Positions 6,850-12,946 of a stretch of 15,257 bases of DNA are shown one piece after another. The DNA comes from JBEVOS01 sp964564595. Lineage in GTDB: Bacteria; Pseudomonadota; Alphaproteobacteria; Caulobacterales; Aquidulcibacteraceae. Position numbers and translations under genes: made by a program. Each line of letters begins with the position of its first letter. The stretch's first letter is position 1. The stretch is taken from contig CAZMCA010000076.1 in NCBI GenBank assembly GCA_964564595.1, positions 1 to 15,257 on the forward strand. The letters run 5' to 3'. Under the pieces are notes generated by a model that saw only the letters and a list, made by a program, of their open reading frames with translations, did no database searches and was not told where the DNA came from.

Positions 6850-7170
6850 ATGAGCATGGACCTTGTGTTCAAAGCGCTCGCGGATGAGAGCCGCCGGCTT
6901 TTGCTGGATCGCCTCTATTCCGCGAACGGCCAGACGCTTAGCGACTTGTGCGCGGGGCTCGATATGAGCCGCCAAGCCGTCGCCAAGCATCTGGCGATCT
7001 TGGAGGAGGCAAATCTCGTCGCCACCGTGAAGCGCGGGCGCGAGAAGCTGCATTTCCTCAACCCCGTGCCCATTCAAGAGATCGGCGATCGCTGGATCGC
7101 GAAATACGAACGCGGGCGCCTGCGCGCGCTCGCCGCGCTGAAACGCGCGCTCGAAGAAGACGAGGAGTGA
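6850..7170 (+). CDS. ArsR-family winged-helix transcriptional regulator
   Basis: A 106-residue DNA-binding repressor. The winged HTH covers most of the protein: MDLVFKALADESRRLLLDRL, then a recognition helix in MSRQAVAKHLAILEEANLV (about 38-56), and the wing around VKRGREKLHFLNP. No cysteine pair of the ArsR/SmtB metal-sensing type is present (a single Cys lies in DLCAGL), so metal sensing is unlikely. The ATG at 6850 (or 6856) is chosen because the promoter's -10 ends at 6840. A longer reading from 6811 would start inside the -35 and is rejected. It is followed after 7 bases by an SRPBCC/AHSA1 gene, a very common pairing in which the regulator controls the partner. Inducer unknown. Confidence 0.9.
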   Translation: MSMDLVFKALADESRRLLLDRLYSANGQTLSDLCAGLDMSRQAVAKHLAILEEANLVATVKRGREKLHFLNPVPIQEIGDRWIAKYERGRLRALAALKRALEEDEE

Positions 7171-7177
7171 GGAAGCA

Positions 7178-7648
7178 ATGAGCAACGCCGCGAGCAGCTT
7201 CGTCTACGTCACCTACATTCGCACCACGCCGGAGAAACTCTGGCGCGCGTTCACGCTGCCGGAATTCACGCGCCAATATTGGGCGGGCACCTATCATGTG
7301 AGCGACTGGAAGGCCGGCAGCGACTGGAAACTCATGATCCCTGACGGCCGCGTCGGCGACAGCGGCAAGATCGTTGAGATCGATCCGCCGAAGAAGCTCG
7401 TGCTCACATGGCAGAACCAATTCGTCGTCGGCATGCAGGAAGAGCCGCATTCGCGCATGACGCTGCTGATCGAGCCGCGCGACGAACACGTCGTAAAACT
7501 CACGCTGCTGCACGAGAGCGACGTGAAGGAGTCCAAGCTGATCGACGGCATCTCCCAAGGCTGGCCCGGCCTGCTCGCAAGCCTCAAGAGCCTCCTGGAA
7601 ACTGGGGCAGCGTTGCCAGGTGACGACAAGTGGCCTGAAGGCATGTGA
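7178..7648 (+). CDS. SRPBCC / AHSA1-domain protein (partner of ArsR)
   Basis: A 156-residue single-domain START-like protein. The N-terminal strand-helix pattern FVYVTYIRTTPEKLWRAFTLPEFTRQYWAG is typical of AHSA1-type SRPBCC proteins. The DWKAGSDWKLMIPDGR and GKIVEIDPPKKLVLTW segments and the long C-terminal helix (GWPGLLASLKSLLETG) complete the cavity fold. Such proteins bind small hydrophobic ligands; their chemistry is mostly unknown. GAGGAG lies about 10 nt upstream of the ATG, inside the end of arsR, and the gap is 7 bases, so the two are cotranscribed. A compact hairpin (7649-7673) follows the stop directly. Fold assignment is good; function is open. Confidence 0.88.
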   Translation: MSNAASSFVYVTYIRTTPEKLWRAFTLPEFTRQYWAGTYHVSDWKAGSDWKLMIPDGRVGDSGKIVEIDPPKKLVLTWQNQFVVGMQEEPHSRMTLLIEPRDEHVVKLTLLHESDVKESKLIDGISQGWPGLLASLKSLLETGAALPGDDKWPEGM

Positions 7649-7673
7649 CTCTCCCTTCCCCGCGAGGGGAGAG
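7649..7673 (+). terminator. Hairpin after the SRPBCC gene (weak terminator or REP-like element)
   Basis: CTCTCCC (7649-7655) can pair with GGGAGAG (7667-7673), or TCCCC (7657-7661) with GGGGA (7666-7670) around GCGA. It starts right after the stop codon. There is no T-run on either side, so it may be a transcript-stabilising or REP-like stem rather than a true intrinsic terminator. Confidence 0.4.
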
Positions 7674-7682
7674 ACAACACAA

Positions 7683-7706
7683 GTAACAACTATTGACTTT
7701 TGTTAC
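7683..7706. promoter_or_regulatory. Inverted repeat GTAACAA-N10-TTGTTAC, probable operator
   Basis: Perfect 7-bp arms at 7683-7689 and 7700-7706 flank the -35-like TTGACT. The 24-bp dyad size suits a TetR-type dimer or pair of dimers. The nearest candidate is the TetR encoded two genes into this operon, which would make it an autoregulatory site; this is inference. Confidence 0.55.
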
Positions 7707-7721
7707 CCATCGCGCGATATC
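7693..7721 (+). promoter_or_regulatory. Probable promoter of the AKR-TetR-channel operon
   Basis: TTGACT (7693-7698, five of six with consensus reading TTGAC) is followed after 17 bases by GATATC (7716-7721, three of six). The -35 sits inside the inverted repeat. The -10 is weak, so the exact start is uncertain. Confidence 0.42.
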
Positions 7722-7740
7722 GCTCCCAGAACACGGGAGC
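7722..7740 (+). promoter_or_regulatory. Hairpin containing the SD of the aldo/keto reductase
   Basis: GCTCCC (7722-7727) and GGGAGC (7735-7740) form a 6-bp stem with a 7-nt loop. The 3' arm holds the Shine-Dalgarno GGGAG, 9 bases before the ATG at 7749. If transcription begins upstream of 7722 the SD would be masked. If the promoter at 7693-7721 is right, the 5' arm is barely transcribed and the repeat may act as DNA instead. Confidence 0.35.
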
Positions 7741-7748
7741 AACCCACC

Positions 7749-8756
7749 ATGCAAACACGCCGCCTCGGGACCAACGGGCCCACAGTTTCCGCCATCGGCC
7801 TTGGCGCGATGGGCATGTCGCCCGATTTCTACGGCCCTGCCGACGAAGCCGAAGCGCGCGCCACGATTGACGCCGCGCTCGATGCTGGCGTCACGCTGAT
7901 CGACACCGGCGATTTCTACGGCATGGGCCACAACGAAATGCTGATCGGCGAGACGCTGAAAGCGTCGAGCAAGCGCGACAAAGCGATCCTCAGCGTGAAG
8001 TTCGGCGCGCAGCGCGATCCGTCCGGCGCCTTCATCGGCTTCGATGGCCGAGCGCAAGCTGTGCGCACCTCGCTCGCCTACACGCTGAAGCGTCTGCGCG
8101 TCGACTACATCGACGTCTATCGCCCCGCCCGCCTCGATCCGATGACGCCGATCGAAGAAACCGCCGGCGCCGTCGCCGAGATGATCAAGGCAGGTTACGT
8201 GCGCCATTTTGGGCTCTCCGAAGTCGGCCCCGACACGATCCGGCGCGCGCACAAAGTGCAGCCCGTCGTCGATCTGCAGATCGAATACGCCATCCTCACG
8301 CGCAACGTCGAAAGCGCGATCTTGCCGGTGTTGCGCGAACTTGGGATCGGCATGACAGCCTATGGCGTGCTGACGCGCGGCCTCATCAGCGAAAGCGCGC
8401 TCGGCGGCGGCTCGATGAGCGGTTTCCGTTCGCACTCCCCGCGCTTCCAGGGCGATAACCTCAAGCACAATCTCGCGCTCGTCACGGCGCTAAAAGAGAT
8501 CGCCGCCGCGAAGAACGCCACCGTCGCGCAACTCGCCATCGCCTGGGTCGCCGCGCAGGGCGACGACATCGTCCCGCTCGTCGGCGCCCGCACGCGCGCG
8601 CGGCTCACCGAAGCGCTCGGCGCGCAGAACGTTTCGCTTTCGGCGGAAGATCTCGCGCGCATCGAAGCCGCCGCCCCTGCCGGCGCTGCGGCCGGCGCAC
8701 GTTATCCGGAGATGCAAATGGCCATGCTCGACAGCGAGCGGCCTAGTCCTGCATGA
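7749..8756 (+). CDS. Aldo/keto reductase with a non-canonical active site
   Basis: A 335-residue NADPH-type aldo/keto reductase, (alpha/beta)8 barrel. RRLGTNGPTVSAIGLGAMGM opens the barrel. Asp52 and Tyr57 in LIDTGDFYG and Lys84 in LSVKFG match three members of the Asp-Tyr-Lys-His catalytic tetrad. In place of the usual YLHRVDP the sequence is YRPARLDP, so the His position is Ala127. The same PAR pattern is, from memory, found in an AKR subfamily related to AKR13, so it is likely natural rather than a fault. VGARTRARLTEAL near 278-290 is the cofactor-phosphate binding helix. The ATG at 7749 has GGGAG upstream; an in-frame extension from 7620 runs through the regulatory gap and is rejected. 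It is the first gene of an operon with tetR and a membrane channel gene. Substrate unknown. Confidence 0.93.
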   Translation: MQTRRLGTNGPTVSAIGLGAMGMSPDFYGPADEAEARATIDAALDAGVTLIDTGDFYGMGHNEMLIGETLKASSKRDKAILSVKFGAQRDPSGAFIGFDGRAQAVRTSLAYTLKRLRVDYIDVYRPARLDPMTPIEETAGAVAEMIKAGYVRHFGLSEVGPDTIRRAHKVQPVVDLQIEYAILTRNVESAILPVLRELGIGMTAYGVLTRGLISESALGGGSMSGFRSHSPRFQGDNLKHNLALVTALKEIAAAKNATVAQLAIAWVAAQGDDIVPLVGARTRARLTEALGAQNVSLSAEDLARIEAAAPAGAAAGARYPEMQMAMLDSERPSPA

Positions 8757-8763
8757 AAGGCGC

Positions 8764-9363
8764 ATGAGCCAAGCTGAGCCGCGCGATTCCACGCGTGACC
8801 GCATCCTAGACGCAACGCTGGACCTCCTCCGGCGTCACGGCCCCGGTAAGACCGGGGTCGTCGACGTCGCGCGCGCGCTCGAGATGAGCCACTCCAACGT
8901 CTACAAACACTTCGCCAGCAAATCCGACCTGTTCGACGCGGTCGCAGAGCGCTGGCTCGACGCCGTGAACACACCGCTCCGCAAAATCGTCGCCAGCGAC
9001 GCCCCCGCCCCCGCGCGCCTCAAGAAATGGGTGCGCACGCTGGCGCAGACCAAGCGTAAAAAAGTGCTCGACGATCCCGAGCTGTTCGCCGTCTACGGCC
9101 AGATCACGCAGAACGCGCACGACGTCGTGGATCGGCACGTCGCCGAACTCCGCGCGATGGTCGCCGCGATCGTGCAGGATGGCGCACGCGCGAAGGATTG
9201 GCCGGTGAAAGACGCAGCCGCCGCGGCAACGCTGATCCTCGTCGCGACGACGCGCTTCCACCACCCGGCAATGGTCGCAGCCGACGCCGGCGCGAGCGAT
9301 CTCGCCGAACTCGACCGCCTGATGGACGCGATGATCGCGGCGCTCAAAGCGGGCGCCGCGTGA
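8764..9363 (+). CDS. TetR-family transcriptional regulator
   Basis: A 199-residue repressor-type protein. The N-terminal HTH domain (about 10-57) is classic: TRDRILDATLDLLRRHG, then VVDVARALEMSHSNVYKHFASKSDLFDAV. The helical C-terminal domain (about 75-195) is of unknown ligand and has an unusually basic AQTKRKKVLDD turn. The ATG lies 7 bases after the aldo/keto reductase stop, with AAAGG close upstream. Its own stop overlaps the next ATG by one base, so the three genes form one unit. A TetR placed inside the operon it controls fits the dyad at 7683-7706. Inducer not predictable from sequence. Confidence 0.94.
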   Translation: MSQAEPRDSTRDRILDATLDLLRRHGPGKTGVVDVARALEMSHSNVYKHFASKSDLFDAVAERWLDAVNTPLRKIVASDAPAPARLKKWVRTLAQTKRKKVLDDPELFAVYGQITQNAHDVVDRHVAELRAMVAAIVQDGARAKDWPVKDAAAAATLILVATTRFHHPAMVAADAGASDLAELDRLMDAMIAALKAGAA

Positions 9364-10001
9364 TGGAATCCACGCTCTCCCTCCTGTCACTCGTCGGCGT
9401 CGCGGTGTTCGCGGCGTCCGGCGCGCTCGTCGCGCATGAGGACAAGTTCGATCTCGTCGGCGCGCTCTTCCTCGCGATTGCGACGGCGATTGGCGGCGGC
9501 ACGATCGTCGATCTCGTGATCGGGCATGCGCCGGTGCGGTGGGTAGGCGATCCAACGCCGCTCTTCGTCGCCGCGAGCGCGGGCCTCATCGCGTTCGCCG
9601 CGGTCAGCGTCGCGCAGCTGCCGTCGATGACGCACCGCCTGATGATCTGGGCGGACGCGGCCGGCCTTGCCGTCTTCACCGCCACAGGCATGGAGCGGCT
9701 AACCGCGCTCGGCTTCGATCCGATCGTGTGCGCGTTTCTCGCCGTGATCGGCGCATCGGGCGGGGGCATGCTGCGCGACGTGCTCGCCAACCGCACGCCC
9801 ATCGTGTTCGCGCGCGAAACGGAGCTCTACGTCACCGCCGCGTTCGCGGGCGCAGCGGCTTATCTCGCCGCGCACGCGCTCACGAATGGCACCAACGTTG
9901 GCGGCCACATTCCGCTCATCGCCGCGCTCGCCGTCACCGGCGCCGTGCGCGCCGCCGGGATCGTGTTCGGGCTGACGCTGAGCGGAAGACGAGCGCGCTA
10001 G
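9363..10001 (+). CDS. TRIC / UPF0126 family membrane channel (YicG-like)
   Basis: A 212-residue inner-membrane protein with about seven hydrophobic helices arranged as two related halves of three plus one, as in prokaryotic TRIC monovalent cation channels (UPF0126 domains; E. coli YicG is linked to glycine transport). The glycine-rich kinked helices are ATAIGGGTIVDLVIG (about 40-54) and GASGGGMLRDVL (about 130-141). The first half has Val49 where the second keeps Arg138 of the GGGxxRD motif. The ATG overlaps the tetR TGA by one base (TGATG), indicating coupling. It ends at a CTAG that also contains the stop of the opposing monooxygenase gene. Transported substrate (K+, glycine or other) cannot be told from sequence. 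Confidence 0.9.
   Translation: MESTLSLLSLVGVAVFAASGALVAHEDKFDLVGALFLAIATAIGGGTIVDLVIGHAPVRWVGDPTPLFVAASAGLIAFAAVSVAQLPSMTHRLMIWADAAGLAVFTATGMERLTALGFDPIVCAFLAVIGASGGGMLRDVLANRTPIVFARETELYVTAAFAGAAAYLAAHALTNGTNVGGHIPLIAALAVTGAVRAAGIVFGLTLSGRRAR
9998..10001. other. Shared CTAG: overlapping convergent stop codons
   Basis: The plus-strand channel gene ends with TAG at 9999-10001 and the minus-strand monooxygenase ends with TAG at 10000-9998. Both lie in one CTAG, leaving no intergenic space for a terminator. Both reading frames were translated to their ends. Confidence 0.9.
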
Positions 10002-11803
10002 GCCTTCAACTCCAGCCCTTCGAGCGCGCCCACTTCGCGCCACTCTTCCAGCACTTTCACGAACGCCACTGGCCCCGCGCCGTACGAGCCGTTGCGCGCG
10101 GCGAGCTGCGAGGGTTGGCCTTCGTTGTTGTAGTAGCCGGGCGTGCATTCCTCGGCGAATTTCTGGCGCATGATGGCGAGCGACATGATCGTCTCGACCC
10201 ACTTTTGCTCAGCCTCCGCATTCGCTTCGACGTGGCGCACCTGGCGATCCTGGATGTGCCCCAGGATGTAGCCAAGGTGCTTGGCCTGCTCGTTGATCAT
10301 GTGCGGGAAGTTCGCCGTGAACCCCGATTGCGAGTTGGAAATCACGAACAGGTTCGGAAACTGGTTCACGTGCATGCCGTGGAGCGTGGAGACGCCGTCT
10401 TTCCACTTTTCCGTCAGCGACAGCCCATCGCGGCCATACACTTCGTAGCCCGACCGGCGCGCATAGCTGGTGCCGACTTCAAACCCCGTCGCATACACGA
10501 GGCAATCGAGTTCGTACTCGACGCCGTTGGCGACGACGCCCTTCTCCGTGATCCGCTCGACGCCCTTGCCGTTGGTATCGACGAGCGTGACGTTCGGGCG
10601 ATTGAACGTCGCCAGATATTCATCGTGGAAGCACGGACGCTTGCAGAACTGATTGTAATACGGCTTCAGCGCCTCAGCGGTCGCGCTATCGCTCACCACC
10701 GCATCGACGCGCGCGCGGATGCTTTCCATCTTCTGGAAGTCCGCGAGCTGCATCAGCTCCATCAGATCCATCTGCGCTGCTTCGGCCTTCTGCTTGTTCT
10801 TCGCGAGCGACAAGAGATTGCCGATGATGTCGGTCCAGCCGTCATTGACGAGGTCTTCGTCCTGGAAGCCGCCGGAGACGAGCACGTTGAAATTGTCCAT
10901 CCGCCGCTTTTGCCAGCCCGGCTCGAGCGATGCCGCCCACTTGGGATCGGTCGGCGTGTTGTTGCGCACATCGATGGACGACGGCGTGCGCTGAAACACG
11001 ATCAGCTTCTTTGCGCCCGCGCCGAGATGCGGCACGCACTGCACCGCCGTCGCGCCCGTGCCGATGATGCCGACGACCTTATCCTTCAGCTTATCGAGGC
11101 CGCCGTTGGAGTCGCCGCCGGTGTAATCGTAATCCCAGCGGCTGGTGTGGAAGGTGTGGCCCTTGAACGTATCGACGCCCGGAATGCCCGGCAGTTTCGG
11201 GCGGTGCAGCGGCCCGTTCGCCATCACAACGAAGCGCGCACGCATCGCATCGCCGCGATTGGTCTTCACGATCCAGCGCAGCGAAGGCTCATCCCACCGG
11301 CATTCGGTGATCTCCGTTTGGAAGAGCGCATTGCGATAGAGATCGAACTTTTCGCCGATCGCGCGCGAGTGCGCGAGAATTTCCGGCGCGCGCGAATACT
11401 TCTCGACCGGCATGTAGCCGAGCTCTTCGAGCAGCGGCAGGTAAATGTAGCTTTCGATGTCGCACGCAGCGCCCGGGTATCGGTTCCAATACCAAGTGCC
11501 GCCGAAATCGCCGCCCTTCTCCACGATGCGCAGATCTTCGATGCCCGCTTCGCGCAAGCGCGCGCCGATCAGCAAGCCGCCGAACCCGCCGCCGACGATC
11601 AGCACATCGACTTCATCGCTCACGGCATCGCGCGTCAGCGGCTTCACATATGGGTCTTCGAGATAGTGGGCGTATTGGCCCGCCATCTCGACATATTGCT
11701 CGTTGCCGTCCTTGCGCAGGCGCTTGTCGCGCTCGGCGCGATACTTCGCTTTCAGCTCCGCCGGATCGAACCCGAGATTCTTCAGATCAGCGCCGTCCGC
11801 CAT
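9998..11803 (-). CDS. Type I Baeyer-Villiger flavin monooxygenase
   Basis: A 601-residue FAD- and NADPH-dependent monooxygenase that inserts oxygen next to a ketone to give an ester or lactone. An N-terminal extension of about 65 residues (charged, helical) precedes the FAD Rossmann motif GGGFGG (about 71-76). Then come GGTWYWNRYPGAACD (about 101-115), the Baeyer-Villiger fingerprint FKGHTFHTSRWD (about 213-224), the NADPH motif GTGATA (about 248-253) and VFQRTP. The extension and length resemble the cyclopentadecanone/cyclododecanone/steroid monooxygenase group, which acts on large ketones, so a bulky cyclic or long-chain ketone is a reasonable guess. The ATG at 11803 has GGGAG/GGAG just upstream. 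A 113-bp gap with an 11-bp inverted repeat separates it from the epimerase gene. The class is secure, the substrate is not. Confidence 0.95.
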   Translation of the reverse strand: MADGADLKNLGFDPAELKAKYRAERDKRLRKDGNEQYVEMAGQYAHYLEDPYVKPLTRDAVSDEVDVLIVGGGFGGLLIGARLREAGIEDLRIVEKGGDFGGTWYWNRYPGAACDIESYIYLPLLEELGYMPVEKYSRAPEILAHSRAIGEKFDLYRNALFQTEITECRWDEPSLRWIVKTNRGDAMRARFVVMANGPLHRPKLPGIPGVDTFKGHTFHTSRWDYDYTGGDSNGGLDKLKDKVVGIIGTGATAVQCVPHLGAGAKKLIVFQRTPSSIDVRNNTPTDPKWAASLEPGWQKRRMDNFNVLVSGGFQDEDLVNDGWTDIIGNLLSLAKNKQKAEAAQMDLMELMQLADFQKMESIRARVDAVVSDSATAEALKPYYNQFCKRPCFHDEYLATFNRPNVTLVDTNGKGVERITEKGVVANGVEYELDCLVYATGFEVGTSYARRSGYEVYGRDGLSLTEKWKDGVSTLHGMHVNQFPNLFVISNSQSGFTANFPHMINEQAKHLGYILGHIQDRQVRHVEANAEAEQKWVETIMSLAIMRQKFAEECTPGYYNNEGQPSQLAARNGSYGAGPVAFVKVLEEWREVGALEGLELKA

Positions 11804-11829
11804 CGCTCCGCTCCCATTCCGCAGCGTCA

Positions 11830-11876
11830 AAGCGCTGCTTCCCTTATTTCCGTTCGCGTCAAGCTAAGCAGCGCTT
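11830..11876. promoter_or_regulatory. 11-bp perfect inverted repeat upstream of the monooxygenase gene
   Basis: AAGCGCTGCTT (11830-11840) and AAGCAGCGCTT (11866-11876) are exact reverse complements 25 bases apart. Each arm is itself a partial dyad (AAGC-N3-GCTT). It lies 27-73 bases before the ATG and after the epimerase stop. It may be a pair of operator half-sites or a long-loop hairpin; no T-run follows, which argues against a terminator. Confidence 0.55.
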
Positions 11877-11916
11877 GGACGAGCGATCAAGAGCGGGTTG
11901 GAACGCGCAGTATGGT

Positions 11917-12870
11917 TCACGCAGCGAGAAGCGCAGCGCTCTGAAACGCCCGCGCCGTCTCCGCCGCGCCGATTTCGTGCGGCGTGACGTCTGGCCCAAA
12001 GCGGCGCGCCCATTTCGACCAATCGACGTGATACGGCCGGTCCCAGGTGAAGCGCATCTCGTGCATCTCCCGCATGAACGGCGCCGCGAGCCCGAGGATC
12101 GGCAGCATGCCAAGCGGCAGCGTCGTGATCTTGAGCTTCGCGCCGATCGCGTCGGCGCCGATCTGCAAAATCTCGCGCGGCGTCGCGATCGGCGCGCACG
12201 GCGTGTGCCACGCTTGGCCGAAATCTTCGTCCGGCGCGTCGAGCATCGTCACCACCGCGCGGCCAAGATCTGGCACGTACGCGAAATCGTGCGGCGTATC
12301 CGGCGGCGCGATGAGCTGTGCTGCTTTGCCTTGCGCGATGCGCACGAAGCCGGAATCGCCCAAGTGCGAGAGCGTCACGCCAGGACCGTAGAAGTCCGGT
12401 GCGCGCAAAGCAGCGACGCGCACGCGATCGCGCCGCGCCATCCATTGGCGCGTCACTTCTGAACGCACGGCAGGCTTGCGGCCATAGTTAGAGAGCGGCG
12501 TTTCTTCGGTCAGCGGCGCGTTTTGCGGGCCGTACATGTAGAGATTGTCGAAGAACACGAGGCGCGCATTTTCCGCCTCGCACGCGTCAAGCAAGTTCGC
12601 CATCGCGCGCGGCCACGAGGCGCGCCACACCGCGCCGTCATACGCAAAGCCGAGCGCCGCGACGACTTGCGTCGCGCCCGCAATCGCGCCGCGCACCGAG
12701 TCCGCGTCGAGTACATCGCAGCGGACGTAGCCAACGCCGCGCGGCAAGTTCGCCGGCGCGCTGCGCTGGGCGGCGACCACGGTGCGGCCTTGGCTTGCGA
12801 GCAACGCGCCCGCCGCGCTGCCGACCGGGCCCCAGCCGATGATGACGATGCGTTCTTGTTTGCCGGGCAT
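11917..12870 (-). CDS. NAD(P)-dependent epimerase/dehydratase (atypical extended SDR)
   Basis: A 317-residue Rossmann-fold oxidoreductase-like protein. The dinucleotide motif GWGPVG is at about 12-17, after IVII. CDVLDADSV (about 51-59) corresponds to the adenine-binding Asp, and DNLYMYGP (about 108-114) to the strand before the active site. Where extended SDRs have YxxxK, this protein has NYGRKPAVR (about 128-136), so the Tyr-Lys spacing is not canonical and the reaction is uncertain. The C-terminal part is substrate-binding. The ATG at 12870 has an excellent SD (GAGGAGG); a longer reading to 12915 is not needed. It is divergent from lysR (76 bp between starts), so the LysR protein is its likely regulator. 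The monooxygenase gene follows on the same strand. Confidence 0.88.
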   Translation of the reverse strand: MPGKQERIVIIGWGPVGSAAGALLASQGRTVVAAQRSAPANLPRGVGYVRCDVLDADSVRGAIAGATQVVAALGFAYDGAVWRASWPRAMANLLDACEAENARLVFFDNLYMYGPQNAPLTEETPLSNYGRKPAVRSEVTRQWMARRDRVRVAALRAPDFYGPGVTLSHLGDSGFVRIAQGKAAQLIAPPDTPHDFAYVPDLGRAVVTMLDAPDEDFGQAWHTPCAPIATPREILQIGADAIGAKLKITTLPLGMLPILGLAAPFMREMHEMRFTWDRPYHVDWSKWARRFGPDVTPHEIGAAETARAFQSAALLAA

Positions 12871-12910
12871 GTGCGCCTCCTCGTTCGATCGGACGAAGGT
12901 AGCGGCACGC

Positions 12911-12939
12911 TTCACATATCAGAAATGCATAGTTATGAT
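12911..12939 (+). promoter_or_regulatory. Near-consensus promoter of lysR; leaderless mRNA likely
   Basis: TTCACA (12911-12916) and TATGAT (12934-12939) each match five of six consensus bases with an ideal 17-base spacer. Only seven bases lie between the -10 and the ATG at 12947, where the transcript should start, and no SD is seen. The spacer holds ATGCAT and T-N11-A steps (for example T12917 to A12929), and ATCA-N14-TGAT spans 12918-12939. A LysR-type site for autoregulation and for the divergent epimerase promoter is therefore plausible. Confidence 0.65.
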
Positions 12940-12946
12940 CGGCACT

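Noticed and set aside
7620..7748. N-terminal extension of the aldo/keto reductase
   Set aside because: It would start inside the SRPBCC gene and translate through the hairpin, dyad and promoter. The family N-terminus (QTRRLG..) begins at the ATG at 7749, which has a good SD.
8764..10001. Toxin-antitoxin or defence pair (regulator plus small membrane protein)
   Set aside because: The membrane protein is a full TRIC/UPF0126 channel-like protein and the regulator is a standard TetR. Nothing points to toxicity.
9539..11944. Very long plus-strand open frame (about 800 codons) opposite the monooxygenase gene
   Set aside because: It overlaps the channel gene and is antisense to a secure flavin monooxygenase. 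Its translation is rich in Arg, His and Ala with no domain pattern, as expected of a shadow frame in high-GC coding DNA.
12782..12946. N-terminal extension of LysR, including the ATG at 12935
   Set aside because: The upstream part is antisense to the epimerase gene, and the ATG at 12935 lies inside the -10 box. The LysR HTH fits the ATG at 12947.
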